Assembly: GCA_022702705.1 (NCBI GenBank)
Contig: CM040433.1
Location: 22,970,167-23,034,166 of the forward strand
Direction of reading: 5' to 3'
DNA from: Papilionanthe hookeriana x Papilionanthe teres
Lineage: Eukaryota > Streptophyta > Magnoliopsida > Asparagales > Orchidaceae
Length of the DNA: 64,000 nucleotides
The translations under genes and the position numbers were made by a program. Shown one piece after another: positions 12,223 through 23,240 of the stretch. The notes beneath the pieces are model-generated. The model saw nothing but the letters and a program-made list of their open reading frames with translations. It was not told where the DNA came from and searched no databases. Position 1 is the stretch's first letter. Each line of letters starts with the position of its first letter.

Positions 12223-12681
12223 TTATGTAGAAATATCGAAGCCCTGCTGGCCTATCCAACACATTGACGTAACTTCCTGGTCATTAACTCTCATTGTTAG
12301 CTCTCTTTTTTGCACATCTATCATAGCTCGTCCAGTGGTAAGGAAAGGTGTCTCTAAAATGATATGTATTTCTTTATCTTCCTCCACATCTAAAATAATA
12401 AAATCCAAGGGAAAGATAAATTTATCTACCTTAACAAGCACATCTTCTTTAACCTCCTTAGGATAAATGATAGATCGATCAACTAATTGAAGGTTTACAG
12501 TTGTGGGAGAAATCTCTCCTAAGCCTAACCTTCTGAATATCAATAATAGCATGATGTTGATGCTAGCTCTTAAATCACATAAAACTTTTCCACAAAATCT
12601 TTCTTCTATCGCACAAGGTATAGTGATGCTACCGGGATCTTTGAGTCTTGAGGAAGCTTTTTTTGAATTATAACACCACAT
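12223..12681 (-). pseudogene. Ty3/gypsy aspartic protease, Athila-like
   Basis: A 152-residue open frame covers the protease that processes the Gag-Pol polyprotein. KDPGSITIPCAIEERF leads to the active-site segment CDLRASINIM, where the family normally has DLGAS; the Gly to Arg change should kill the enzyme. VEDVLVKVDKF-like and TGRAMIDVQKRELTMRV segments follow in the expected order. The frame ends at the RT deletion point, so the end of the protein is foreign to a normal pol. Confidence 0.9.
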
Positions 12682-13269
12682 TCTTTAATTAGTGCCACAG
12701 TCTCATAATCACTAAACTTCCTCTTCTTATTTAAGTTATATTTCCTAAACTTGACATATCTTGGCATTTGTTGTTAGCTTCTTAAATATCTCCAAAAATT
12801 TCAAAATTGTTGATCAAGCTTTTGTTGTCTAAGTATTTGAGAAAATGGAGGGGGTGGTCTTTCTAAATTGATCTTAGTTGGAGAGACAGATTTTTGTTTC
12901 ATTTTTTTAGGAATATTTTCTTCATGTTTTCAGTTTGTTCTGCTTCTCTCAACTTCAATCTCTTTTTGCACTCTAGTCTCCAATTCTCTTCCACTTCTCA
13001 ATGTGACTGCTTTACTTCATCTTTGTTTTTATCTTTAGGATTTATTTTAGTGTTATTAGGAAGTGTTCACTGAGAACTATTGCAAGTGAGTTAGCAATTT
13101 ATCTCAGTTGATTCTCAATATTTCTTATTGCAGCAATTTGAATGTATCATTGATTACCCATCTGTAACACCACTTCTTCTATGGACAACTTCTTCTCCTT
13201 AATTTGTTGGTTATCGGTAAAGCCAGGAGGATAAAAAGGTCTATAATTAGTACTACCCCATTTGTTTCT
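12682..13269 (-). pseudogene. End of Athila-like gag and gag-pol linker
   Basis: Minus-strand frames show remains of the linker typical of these elements: a segment with ENQLR and IANSLA near 13085-13125, lysine- and glutamate-rich sequence near 12950, and KECGVIIQKKLP directly before the protease (about 12650-12700). The element stops at about 13269. The last shared bases, ACCCCATTTGTTTC (13257-13270), recur at 52162 within the better-kept gag of the other copy. The N-terminal gag and the 5' LTR are lacking here. Confidence 0.75.
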
Positions 13270-13271
13270 CA

Positions 13272-13440
13272 CCTAAAAATTTTCTTCCTACCGAAAACAA
13301 TCAGTAATATTTTACCTACTATTTTTTTCCGGTTGATTAAAATTCAGCTTGAAATCAATCAAAATCTGTGTTACCGGATGAAAATCAATCATTACTTACT
13401 GATTTTTCAGCCCGTAATTACTAAATTTTTTATAATAAAA
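13272..13440. mobile_element. Possible MITE-like inverted-repeat element
   Basis: About 170 bp AT-rich segment whose ends are imperfect inverted repeats: the left end AAAAATTTTCTTCCTACCG then ATCAGTAAT, and the right end ATTACTTACTGAT then CCCGTAATTACTAAATTTT. There is no coding capacity. No clear target-site duplication was seen, so this could also be chance folding of AT-rich DNA. Confidence 0.35.
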
Positions 13441-13499
13441 AGCTCGTAATCATGTCACTTTTCTGTTGTATTTACAAGTCATCATAACCGTAAACAAAA

Positions 13500-13834
13500 G
13501 CAACAAGATTACCAGAAATAAAAAAATAATAAAAAAAAAACAGCAACAAATTAACCAAGGCTTAACTTTCAGGCAGATTGGTTTACTTTGAAGCGGTCAT
13601 TTACAATTCCAAGATGATAGTATTCACAAGTAGACACTACATATATTATAATCTGGTATAGCACCCACCACAAGAATTTTAGTAGGATAAATGCTGCAAA
13701 ACAAATCACCTCAATGCATGAACATCAACGCCCCAAAAGCTACAAGAGAATATGAAAAATAAATCTAATGAAAGAATTCTGTGTGGTTTTTGGGACGTCT
13801 TCTAAAGTGGAGGAAAAATCATCTAAGTTGTTAA
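13500..13834 (-). other. Probable 3' UTR of the broken gene
   Basis: This non-repetitive sequence follows the last exon of the minus-strand gene. It has no LTR or transposon similarity inside the window. The exact polyadenylation site cannot be placed. Confidence 0.4.
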
Positions 13835-14167
13835 TCATAAGCCATCAATAGGTGTGAAAGGCACAGCCTTATTTCTAAAACCCAGTAGCCAAGACTGAAT
13901 GCATATGATCACTGACAGAAGCAAAGAAAAGGCAGTAGCAGCATCCCACGAACTTTTGGATGAAGTCATGTAAGAAGAGGAAGAAGGCGCCACCAGAACC
14001 AATGGCAACCAATCACAGCCAGCGGAATAGTGTTGAGACTTGATCCATGGTTTCCCTCCAGTTGATACTCAAGAGCAGCAGCCACCCTGCTCGTCTCTCC
14101 AATAACAAACTGCACATCCTGAAATTTTTGAATCACAGTAACTTGGTATTAGTAAGCTGAAATAGCT

Positions 14168-14176
14168 ATATCTATA
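14168..14176. repeat. Target-site duplication of the RTE LINE, left copy
   Basis: ATATCTATA here is repeated at 19154-19162, just outside the other end of the LINE. Finding the two copies about 5 kb apart proves that the copia element entered an already inserted LINE. Confidence 0.8.
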
Positions 14177-14568
14177 CAACAACAACAACAACAACAAGCT
14201 TTATTCACTCACGTGGGGTCACATGAATCCTTTTTCTCCATTACATCCTCTTTAGTGTCAATTCTTCATTTAGTTCTAATAAATTAAGATCATTTTTTAT
14301 ATAATAAGCCAAAGTCTTCCTGAATCTACCTCAGCCTTTCTAACGTAAGCCCAATCTAAAACATCTACTCTCCTTTATCGGATCATCAGATTGTCGACGT
14401 TGCATGCATTCAAACTATTCAAGATTATTCTCAATTTTGTCCGTCACGGGAGCTAAACCACCCTATCACGGATATATTAATTTTACATTTTATCTCTAAG
14501 TGTAAAGCCACTCATCACATAATCATTCTCATCTTGGCAACACTTAACTTAGTATTGTGCTTCTCTTT
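14177..14568 (-). mobile_element. RTE-type LINE 3' end (part 2, after copia insertion)
   Basis: Read on the minus strand this matches the 3' part of the RTE LINE at 33590-33938: RT-tail coding remnants (MSGFTLRDKM, DRV), then GGAGAAAAAGGATTCATGT, and a terminal TTG repeat (CAA repeat on the plus strand at 14177-14200). The 5' continuation is 19076-19153, separated by the copia element. The element is flanked by ATATCTATA on both outer sides. Confidence 0.85.
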
Positions 14569-14855
14569 TGTTGAACATTTGCTTAGGGCTGCTCACAAGT
14601 TTTCAAGTTTTGTTGGATTAAGATTAGTCCTTAATCATAGGAATTAGTTTTATTTTCTTTAAATCTTGTTTCTGAAAGCTTTTCGATTTCTTTTAGCTAT
14701 TTATTGTGATTGCTGACAGTGAGTTTTTATAACTTTCCTTTTTCTGATTTTGTATTTGGCGACATTTCTATTTTTAGAGTTGCTGCTCTCTTTTTTCGAA
14801 TTAAGAAGATTCAAACTTCTTCTTCTACCTCTTTCTCTTGTTCAAGAAACCTTCA
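14569..14855 (+). repeat. Copia 5' LTR
   Basis: It starts TGTTGAACATTTGCTTAGGG and ends AAACCTTCA. It pairs with 18789-19075 at equal length. The short length is typical of copia LTRs. Confidence 0.92.
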
Positions 14856-14857
14856 AT

Positions 14858-14869
14858 TGGCATCAGAGC
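14858..14869 (+). other. Copia primer-binding site (tRNA-iMet)
   Basis: TGGCATCAGAGC differs by one base from the usual TGGTATCAGAGC and lies two bases after the 5' LTR. Confidence 0.9.
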
Positions 14870-14889
14870 TCACTTCTTAAGGGGCCAAG

Positions 14890-15770
14890 GTGTGCGTGCG
14901 GCTTTTGCGGAGATCGGCACCGCCTTTTTTCTCGATCATTCCACCCTCGTTCGACGGTGAGAACTATTGGATTTGGGCGTACGCATGGAGACTTACCCGA
15001 AGCCCCGGATCTCCGGGAAGCAAGAAAGAAGATTACGATATCCCTCCTCTTCCCGACAATCCCACCGTGACACGCATTAAAAAGAAGAAGAGTAAGACGA
15101 AATCCAAGGCAAAAGTCCGTTCCGTTTCGCTTCTCCACAATCTTCACTCGACTATGTCATTAAAAACAAGAAAAGAGATCTTAGGATTATCTCAAGAAAG
15201 TTCGAGTATGAGAGATGAAAATAATTCGATGGAGATGCGTACCGAATTTAATTTGTGACTTCAGCCGTAAAAGCATTTATATTTAAAAATATAAAGCGAA
15301 TACCATTGCGCTACTCAACATAGCAAATCGCGTCAAATTATTGGGTTCTTCATTGGAAGATTCAAGGATTGTTCGTAAACGATTGTTCGTAAAATCCTTG
15401 TAACAAGTTCGAAAGATTCGATACTTACCATCACCACCCGAGAAAACACAAAGATTCGATAAAGATTACTTTGTCGAACTCTTGTTGCCTTGCAAGCACA
15501 AGATCAAAGGCGTGCAATGAGGAAGCGAGCTACTGGGTTAAGCCTTACAAGTTAAGCATCAAGAAGATGAAAAGAATTGAAGATTCAAGAACAAGCAGTT
15601 TCCCAAGCTACAAAAACGGGACAAAGTTCTACATCTCTGAACAGCAAAGTTGGAATAAAGAAAGATTTTCCTCCATGTCGCATTGTGGCAAGAAAGGTCA
15701 TCCTCCTTGACATTGGAGAAGACCGGATGCAAAGCAAGTGTAATCATCAGAGCTACGGTTCACATTCGTA
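14890..15770 (+). pseudogene. Copia gag, frameshifted
   Basis: Starting with FFSIIPPSFDGENYWIWAY, the frame follows the copia Gag pattern (FDGENYxxW), then EDYDIPPLPDNPT, LHSTMSLKTRKEI and, in a shifted frame near 15300-15370, LNIANRVKLLGSSLEDSRIV. Gag packages element RNA into particles. No clean CCHC knuckle could be read. Several frame changes inactivate it. Confidence 0.8.
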
Positions 15771-15779
15771 AAGAATCTA

Positions 15780-18765
15780 AAATCAACAGCTAGCAGACAA
15801 GAAAATGACAACATCAAGAAGAAAAATATTAGTTTTTCGTTGCAAACTTGCTTCACGGGCTACAAAACAAGAAAGGTGCTTGTCGATATGACGACCAATC
15901 ATATGGACATACGATAAAGGTGAGTTGTTCATGAATTAAAAAGTACCGAGTCTAAGAAGGTCATAATTGGGAAATGGGGATTATATTGCAACAAGGAAAG
16001 GCACGGTACCATTGCAAATGCTCTGTGAACCAAATCGATCACCGATGTTCTCTATGTACGTATATCGTATCATAACTTGCTCGTTGTGCAGTCAATCGAT
16101 GTAGGATGATTCAAAGCGATCTTTATAAATGCCTCGTGTGATGTATGACAAGCATGTGCCAAAAGACGTTTCGAAATCAAGATGGCAGAGGAGTTTTTAA
16201 TTAATCCAATGCAAGGGAGGAGTAATCCACTTTCTAATCAAAGAAAGTCCTTCAATGATATGGCACAAGAGACTCGGCATTATCATTATCAAGGGACTTG
16301 CTTACGTATTTAAGTCAAAGGAATGGCAACCGGGCTTACGGAGCTCGATGATCATGGTACCATCCAGATAAGGCTTGTCAATTTGGAAAGCAAAACAGGA
16401 AGTCTTTTTCCAAAAATCAGCATGGAGAGCCACCTATAAAGCCGTGCTAGTTCACAGATATTTGTGGACCTGAGAACTCCTCATTAGCAGTAGTAGATAT
16501 TATATCGCGTTCATCGACGATTTCACTGACCAAGCATTTCTGATTTTTTCTAAAATCTAAATCAAGGTCAGAGTATTTTTGAAGTTCAAAAGGTTGTGGA
16601 AAATCAAAGTGGCAATAAAATTCAAATACGAGGTCCGACAAATTCAAGAAAGACACGTCGTAGTGCCTCAACACACTTTCAAATAGGTCACTGAACATCA
16701 CAACAACCTTACACTCCACAACAAATGGAGTTAGTGAAAGAAGAAATAAATACATTCTAGAAATGACTAGATGTATGTTGCATGAGAAGAATCTACCCAA
16801 ACATTTTTGGGCTGAAGCGGCTCATACGGCGTTTATTTGCAAAATGACACATCAATAAAAAGCAATAAGGATCGGCTGACTCCATGAGGCATGGTAATGG
16901 GTTATAAACCTTCAAGCTTTCTCAAAGTATTTGGTTGTTTGTGTTTCACTCATACTCCAAAGAACAAGAGAGACAAGTTAGACAAAAAACAGCACTTCCA
17001 AGTATCTTTATTTCATACAAGATCAAGCTTCAAAAGCTTATAAAAGTTTTCAACCACAAACCTGAAAAAAATGTTATGCGAGACGTCCACTTTATGGAAG
17101 ACAAAGAATCAATCAAGTTAAGACAAAAGGAAATCAGCCAAATGTAAGAATCGATCGTTAAAGCATTTAGAAGCTTCACTTCAAGTATGGACGAAGGAGA
17201 AAATTGCGAATGAATTGGTGGATGATGCTCCCGTAAGAGGTACTAGATTACTTACCGATTACTTATGAAAGATGCAACATAAATACGTGAACCTACGTAC
17301 TTAAGTTGCCATGAAAGATAAAAATTGGGTGGCCGCAAATGGAGGAGGAGTTATCCATGACGAGAAGAACAAAACATGGGAGTTGGCTGACTTCACCCCA
17401 AATACGAAGGTGATTGAGTCAAATGGGTGTACGCGTAACCGAGCTTAATGCTGATGGCTCAATTAACAAGTATAAAGCAAGATTCTGTGGTTAAAGCATG
17501 GCCAAGTTTTTTATGTGACTACTCGTATACCTTGTACCCGGCTTGCTCGTTTAGACACCATAAGACTTTACCGTTTATAAATGTCAAACGAATTGTAAAG
17601 TGTATCACGATGTAAAATTTGCTTTTTAAATGGCATCTTGCAGAAGAGATATGTTGAGCAACTCGAAGGTTTTGTGAAGAAAGGAGAGGAGGACAAAGTT
17701 GTTCTTCTCAAGAAGTTGCTCTTTTATGGATTGAAACAAGCTCTAAGAGCTTGCAGGAAGATGAGACCACTTGCTAAGCTTAGGCTTTAAAAAAGCCTCA
17801 GCTCCAGGTTATTTCTTATGTCAAACATCAATATAATGATGTTTTGATAGTTTCTCTTTATGTTGAACATCTTTTATTGAGATTATGGAATAACGTAAGC
17901 CTTATTGAAAACTTCAAGCAAGAGATTTATTAATATGTTTGTGATTTACGTATCTGTTGATGACTTTTTCCTGAATGGAAATCAAGCAAAGGTATAATCT
18001 AAGTCTTTATTTGCCGTAATAGTACAAGGAGATTTTGGAAAGTTTAAGCTTGAAGAATGCAAGTGGTTGTAAAACACTCCTACGAATCAAAAAGTTATGT
18101 TTCATGTAAGGAAGATGAAGCCGATAAAGTTGATGAAAGACATTTAGAAGCTGATTGGTCATTAACGATTCATGAACACGTCCCGATATTTTAAATGCGT
18201 TGTAAGTATTTTATCCGTATCTATGCATTGTGCAAGTGAATTGCATCTCAAGGCAGCCAAAAGAGTAATTCGATATGTCAAGGGTACGTGTTGGTTTTGG
18301 TATTAAATTTACAAGCAGTTCAAGCTACTAAGCTCTGATAAGGATCGGGGGAGGTTCCATCGATGTATTATGAAGAGTACTTCGTCATTGTTTTATCGTC
18401 GGACGTATTTTCTCGTGAATTCGAAGAAGCAAGAAACAATAGCTCAATCTACACTGCTGCACTCGTTGTTGCAACAACTGCTGTAAATCAAGCATTATGG
18501 CTGAAAAAAAATTCTGCTTGATCTCAATATGGAGCAGAATGAAAGTACTAAGATTTTCGCGGACAATCAAGCTGGGCATGGGCGATTTCTCATAATCCCG
18601 TGTTTCATGGGAAATCTAAGCATTTCAATATCAAGTTTTTTCTAAGAGAAGTTCATAAAGAAAAATATGTGACTCTGACTTATTGCAACCAAGCATCACG
18701 TTGCGTACCTTGTTCACAAACCGATTCCAAGTAGTTATGGTTTGAATTTCCTTATAGGAGACAGT
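15780..18765 (+). pseudogene. Copia pol (protease, integrase, RT, RNase H), decayed
   Basis: In order: a GAG-pre/protease region near 15900-16090; integrase starting TDICGP (about 16456) with NGVSERRN and EMTRCMLHEKNLPKHFWAEA (about 16725-16820); RT with LNADGSINKYKARF (about 17440), FVKKGEEDK (about 17670), YGLKQALRA (about 17725) and MEIKQRYN; and RNase H with SKKQ, ADNQAG and HNPVFHGKSKHFNIK (about 18425-18640). The reading frame changes repeatedly and stops are common, so no active polyprotein can be made. The 117-residue minus-strand ORF 16447-16800 is only the complement of integrase. Confidence 0.9.
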
Positions 18766-18773
18766 GTTCACTC

Positions 18774-18788
18774 AAAAGCAAGGAGGAG
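18774..18788 (+). other. Copia polypurine tract
   Basis: AAAAGCAAGGAGGAG abuts the TG of the 3' LTR, the place where plus-strand DNA synthesis is primed. Confidence 0.9.
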
Positions 18789-19075
18789 TGTTGGAATATT
18801 TGCTTAGGGCTGCTCACAAGTTTCCAGTTTGGTTGGATTAAGATTAGTCCTTAATCATAGAACTAGTTTTATTTTCTTTAAATCTTGTTTTAAAGTTTTT
18901 TATTTCTTTTAGCTATATTTTTATGGACGTTGATTAGGGAGCTTTCATAACTTCACTTTTTCTCTCGGTTTTGTATTTGGCGGCATTTCTATTTTTAGAT
19001 CTGCTGCTCTCTTTTTCGAATTAAGAAGATTCAAACTTCTTTCTCTTCCTCTTTCTCTTGTTCAAGAAACCTTCA
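18789..19075 (+). repeat. Copia 3' LTR
   Basis: It starts TGTTGGAATATTTGC and ends AAACCTTCA. It is followed by CTTTT, then RTE LINE sequence. Confidence 0.92.
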
Positions 19076-19153
19076 CTTTTAAATGCCAACATTCCGCACC
19101 ATAGAGTTAAGCCATGGGTATCACCACTATCTATAAAATTTTCCTTTCAGTTC
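19076..19153 (-). mobile_element. RTE-type LINE fragment (part 1, before copia insertion)
   Basis: The minus strand reads LKGKFYR and a segment ending in an ECW-like block, matching LKGKFYKMVVRPAMLY and VECWLL of the LINE at 33470-33540. The LINE is 5'-truncated at 19153, where the target-site duplication ATATCTATA begins (19154-19162). Confidence 0.8.
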
Positions 19154-19162
19154 ATATCTATA

Positions 19163-19570
19163 ATGGAGAAAAACGGAGTTGGAAACATAAATACAGTACA
19201 TATCTCCTAAATATAAAGAATGAAGTCGGAAAAAACAATTTTAGAGCTCTATTAGCTCAGAGCTTTATTATTAAGGTTGAAGATGGTTCAATAAGTGTAA
19301 TTAATGAATAAAATAGGATGAAATTACAAAGACAGTTTTCCATAAAACCATCAATAATAGTATGAAAGTGTGACATTAGATTTTAATAAATTACCTAATG
19401 AAGGTATTTATAGGATTCATTTTTTAACATAAGTGCTTTCATGCTTCCATGGAATACAGCAAAAATGCCATTTATATACATACAAGCTAAGCACCTGTTG
19501 GTGTTAGTCATATAGTAAATCAAACTCAATATATCAAATTAAAAGAATTATTTAGGGAAAACGGGTTAAC
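19163..19570. other. Intron sequence, nothing recognised
   Basis: This AT-rich remainder of the last intron lies between the LINE and exon 19571-19678. The ORF 19114-19311 spans transposon and intron and is not a gene. Confidence 0.4.
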
Positions 19571-20922
19571 CTGTTGAGAAATTGGTCCATTGTCCTTAGA
19601 GGCCTTGTAAACTCGAAATAATATGTACCCTTCACGCCATTTTTTGAATATGGGGCCATCATCTTTTTCAACCAGCTCCTGAAATATTTTTTATTCAAAC
19701 ATTGAACCATAAAAAAAAATCAGAGATGCACAGAGTCAACATATTGCAGTTTTACTCAAAACCAAGGGAAATAAACGTGCACTCATAACACCTAGCTTGG
19801 GATGATTCTTGAAGCCGGTTAATGCATGCTAAACTGCAATGGGAGATAAAATTCAAAGGGGAAGAACACAATGCAAAATGGACGCTCTCAAATACCTGTG
19901 TTAATCTGTTGGTAAGAAGCGATCACTCCCAGGAAGCGGGTACAGAATGCTGATCAAAAACTGACAAGAAGGATAGCAAGTTAAAATGCATTTTTTATTG
20001 TGACAAACCATCTAACAAGTTATTTTTATCCTACTAAGGGATTCAACATGTTATCCAGCTTGCTATTTTTCACTGAATCAAGAAAATATACTTTTCTAAA
20101 TATCCCTAAAAATGCTGACTAAAACCTGACATGAGTTCTTAAATTCTCCTGAGAACGTGAGCTCACCCAAGCAATATCTAACATGTACACAAAACGCTGG
20201 TAGGTTCTGCATGTATATATGGCCTAAATATGCCTGCATTGCTACATGCTTTGTTCATCAATGAATGAAAATCAGTTTTAAAGAAAAAGCCTGCTCCCAC
20301 AAGAAGAGTTGAGCTTTCAGATTATAACAGGATCCCACAATAGAGCAGGGGAAGAAATATCCTACATCAGTAATGAGCAAAATCATATATAAAGGAAAAT
20401 ACCTGAATGGATAGTGATCATACTATGCCACTCATGCCTTTGCCAATCATTTTGTGCGGAAGAACTGTTTCCTGAGACATTTTTTGATAAAGGTGCATAA
20501 ATAGTAAGCAAATAAACCCAAAATAGTTGTCAAGAAACACATCATTAGCATTGATGGTTCATATTTATTAATCCCTTTACATCCATTTAAGTTAACTGAA
20601 TTTTATTCAAGCCCTTTCAAAGGGCTATAAGCTATGCAACCTTTCATAAGCACTTCTTTCTTTCTAATATTTTCAGTCTTTTAGCTTCTAACTTCATGGT
20701 ACACCTTATGCTCTCCATGGAATAAGACAAAACTGGCAAAAGCTATTTCATACTAGAGTGCAGATAAATATGCAGAACAAACATTAAAAAAATTTACATA
20801 TTCATTACCAAAGTTATTTGCATTTTGAAAATAAAATACAAAGCCTACCTTTTAGTCATTCGCAATTTTCTGGGGCATTTCTTTAGATTTCGCTATCAAT
20901 ACATTTACCATATTTTCAGTAA

Positions 20923-21755
20923 CTGCAATCCGCAATACTATATAATTACTAATGTAACATCCAAATTGTAAAATGCATCTACAAATACTATTCATTTTAA
21001 TCATTTTGGTGTCTCGGATTTACACAGCATAGGCCATAAAATGCAAAGCCGGATGATAGAGTCGTAAATGTATGGGCTATTGTATAGCTAAATGCCAAAG
21101 TAAACAGGCTAACAAGTAGTGTAGCATTCTACCGATGACCAACAGAAATGGTTCTAATCATTTTCATAAAGCCTCAAGGATAACGATAGAAATCACAGCT
21201 ACGAAAGCAAAACTGTTAAAATTATATTTATTAAAAGCAGCAAACAATAGAGGGGAAGGCATAATAGAATAACATCGCTCCATCAAATTTAGGGTAGGCT
21301 TGAAGCAGCTCCTTATTGAGAGCATTTTAAGTATAAAGATTTGACTCAAAAATATAATATTAACTTGAGAATCAAATGATAAATTATCATTACATCTTCC
21401 CTACCATAGAGAAATCAGACCATGAAAAATTTGTTCCTTTTTAGTCAAAAAGGGTATGGCTGACCGAGGTTCGCCACTAAGGATCCAATCGTGACGAGGG
21501 AGAAATTGAATTCAAGGCTTTTTAATATCCTAGCCTTACTCAACTTAAGAATCCTATCGATTTACCGTATTAATATTTTCTCCTTTATTGATTATTACGT
21601 ATCCGTACAAATATGACATAACTTTTAACGAATTAAAGTATAATATAAATTTGTAATCAATTGTGCTCTTTCTCACCCGTTGCGTATTCCGTGGCAAGAC
21701 AAGACTAGAAGGCATCGCACAGTTAAAGATTCTCTTCTATTTGTTTATATTTTTA
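20923..21755. other. AT-rich sequence upstream of the last visible exon
   Basis: No exon with good borders was found here. The right part (about 21440-21755) may be the 5' LTR of the copia fragment that follows, but no second LTR copy is present to fix its ends. The minus-strand ORF 21164-21349 is hydrophobic and unsupported. Confidence 0.35.
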
Positions 21756-21767
21756 TGGTATCGCAGG
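21756..21767 (+). other. Primer-binding-site-like sequence of copia fragment
   Basis: TGGTATCGCAGG shares its first seven bases with the plant copia primer site TGGTATCAGAGC and lies about 300 bp upstream of a copia gag start. Confidence 0.5.
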
Positions 21768-22064
21768 GGATAATCGCTCGGAAATAAACTCTCCATCCCG
21801 ATCCCCTCCCCCACAGCTCGCCGCCCATACCTTCGAAAGCTCGAACCCAGCAACCGGGAAGACGACGACAAGATCGCGGATCGCCGCAAGCAACCGGGAA
21901 GAAAATGACGGATCGCGACCACAAATCGTGACACACAAAGAGAATCCGACGACGGGATCGCGGCCTACAAACTTCGAATCCCGTTGTTTGTTTTCTCCAT
22001 CACCCGATCTACCCGAAACTCAAACCGTCTCCTCAGGCAAATGTGAGCAAACTCTTCCTCTATC

Positions 22065-23240
22065 ATGTCTGAAAATTTTGCTACCTCCACTCAATTTCCA
22101 CCCCGGCCGTCGGCGCCCGCACCACTCTCCTTCCCAGAACCACCGAAAATCATCCAAGAAAAACCACCACAATCCGACTCAATGGTGATAATTTTTTACG
22201 CCGGTCACACCCAAGTGAGGATGTACATTAGAGGAAGATAAAGATAGTTACCTTCAATCGTGGGAAATCCGTGAGCCAACCACCGCATCCATCCCATGCA
22301 ATCCGGGATGCCGAAAATTCCATGATAATGACCCGGGCCGGGGTGAACTCTATGGAAGAGGAGATAGGAAGTTAAACCAAGTACTGCTACTCTACCGCCA
22401 AAGAACTCTCGGAGAATGTGACACAAATGTATTCAGATATGGGCAACCAATCTCAAGTTTATGAACTCTCCCTTAAAAACTTGGTGATATTCATCCGAAA
22501 TAATTCCGTCACAAAATACTTTAATTTTTAAAGAGAATATGACAAGATCTAGAATTATTTAACGATCAGTATTTTCGCCCGACGACGCAAGAGATAAGAC
22601 CATCATTGATGCAAATAGAATTTTTAAATTTCTTGTTGGTCTTAATGAGGATTTCGACGAGGTAAGAGGTATAATCATTGGAAGAAATCCCCTGCCATCA
22701 ATCCACGAGTCTTCTCGAAAAGTCAGAAGAAACCTAAGAGCAGCACGCTCAACAAGCAAATCCACCTACAATAAAGATACCCGAGACCACACCTCCAGAC
22801 CTCGGCATTCAACCTCAAGTTCATATCACAGTTTTAATGTTCCACATCCACAAAAGAATGAGGAGAAACACGGTGTGGTACGATCATTGCAACAAGCCAC
22901 GACACACTAAAGAAACACGCCGGTATCTCCACCGGAAGCCCGTCGATTGGAAGCCACGATCGTAAGCGCCAACAACCTACCGCAAATACCGTCGGCAGTA
23001 ATATCAACCCATTCAAAGAAGGAACAAATCGATCAACTCGAATCACAACCCCACTACCTACGGGTACTAAAGTGTTCATGGTACATGCAAAGTAGAAATT
23101 TAAACCCTTGGATTATTGAACTGAGCTTCCGATCATACGACAAATCTACACCATTTATTTTATTCATATGTCTCATGTTTCTAAAACATGGTATTTGTGC
23201 TACAAAGATGAGATTTTGCCACCAAATGAAATAACAAGAG
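22065..23240 (+). pseudogene. Ty1/copia gag and start of protease, fragment
   Basis: The frame opens with MSENFATSTQFPPRP. After a frameshift come TAKELSENVTQMYSDMGNQ (about 22390-22440), MQ/DANRIFKFLVGLNEDFDE (about 22610-22665), GRNPLPSIHE (about 22680) and a knuckle-like DHCNKPRHTKET (about 22880), in which two of the zinc cysteines are replaced. NLNPWII follows near 23095, where the copia protease has DSGA; here the aspartate is replaced. The rest of pol is lost. This is a recognisable gag of a copia lineage different from the 14.6-19.1 kb element. Confidence 0.8.

Larger units (their letters stand above)
14569..19075 (+). mobile_element. Complete but decayed Ty1/copia retrotransposon
   Basis: It is bounded by two 287-bp LTRs (14569-14855 and 18789-19075), each starting TGTTG and ending CA. 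A tRNA-iMet primer site follows the 5' LTR and a polypurine tract precedes the 3' LTR. The interior carries gag and then pol in copia order (protease, integrase, RT, RNase H). Flanks are CTTT before and CTTTT after, a 4-5 bp target duplication inside the RTE LINE. The LTRs differ at roughly one base in ten by eye, and the coding region is full of frameshifts, so the insertion is old. Confidence 0.93.
13835..20922 (-). pseudogene. Broken multi-exon host gene with transposon-filled intron
   Basis: Five exon-like blocks with AG/GT borders join in compatible phases on the minus strand: 20849-20922 (MVNVLIAKSKEMPQKIAND), 20403-20471 (NDWQRHEWHSMITIHS), 19896-19960 (FDQHSVPASWE, stop, SLLTNRLTQ), 19571-19678 (ELVEKDDGPIFKKWREGY) and 13835-14118 (DVQFVIGETSRVAAALEY). 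The phases of exons 2 to 5 fit exactly (a split Val codon, then whole codons). Damage: exon 1 has TAA and is one base out of phase, exon 3 has an in-frame TGA at 19923-19925, and exon 5 has two competing frames after about residue 34, one of which runs to TGA at 13835 through a hydrophobic span. I do not recognise the family; a C-terminal membrane segment is possible. The 5' end is missing, and a copia fragment begins near 21.7 kb. The intron 14119-19570 holds the nested LINE and copia elements. This could be a live allele only if the stops are sequencing errors. Confidence 0.65.

Noticed and set aside
14177..14203. CAA microsatellite as an independent repeat
   Set aside because: It is the TTG tail of the RTE LINE read on the other strand.
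14863..15258. Overlapping ORFs at the start of copia gag
   Set aside because: Only the frame with FDGENYWIW and IPPLPDNPT fits Gag; the minus-strand and first plus frames are shadows.
16447..16800. 117-residue minus-strand ORF
   Set aside because: It is the complement of copia integrase (TDICGP to NLPK on the plus strand).
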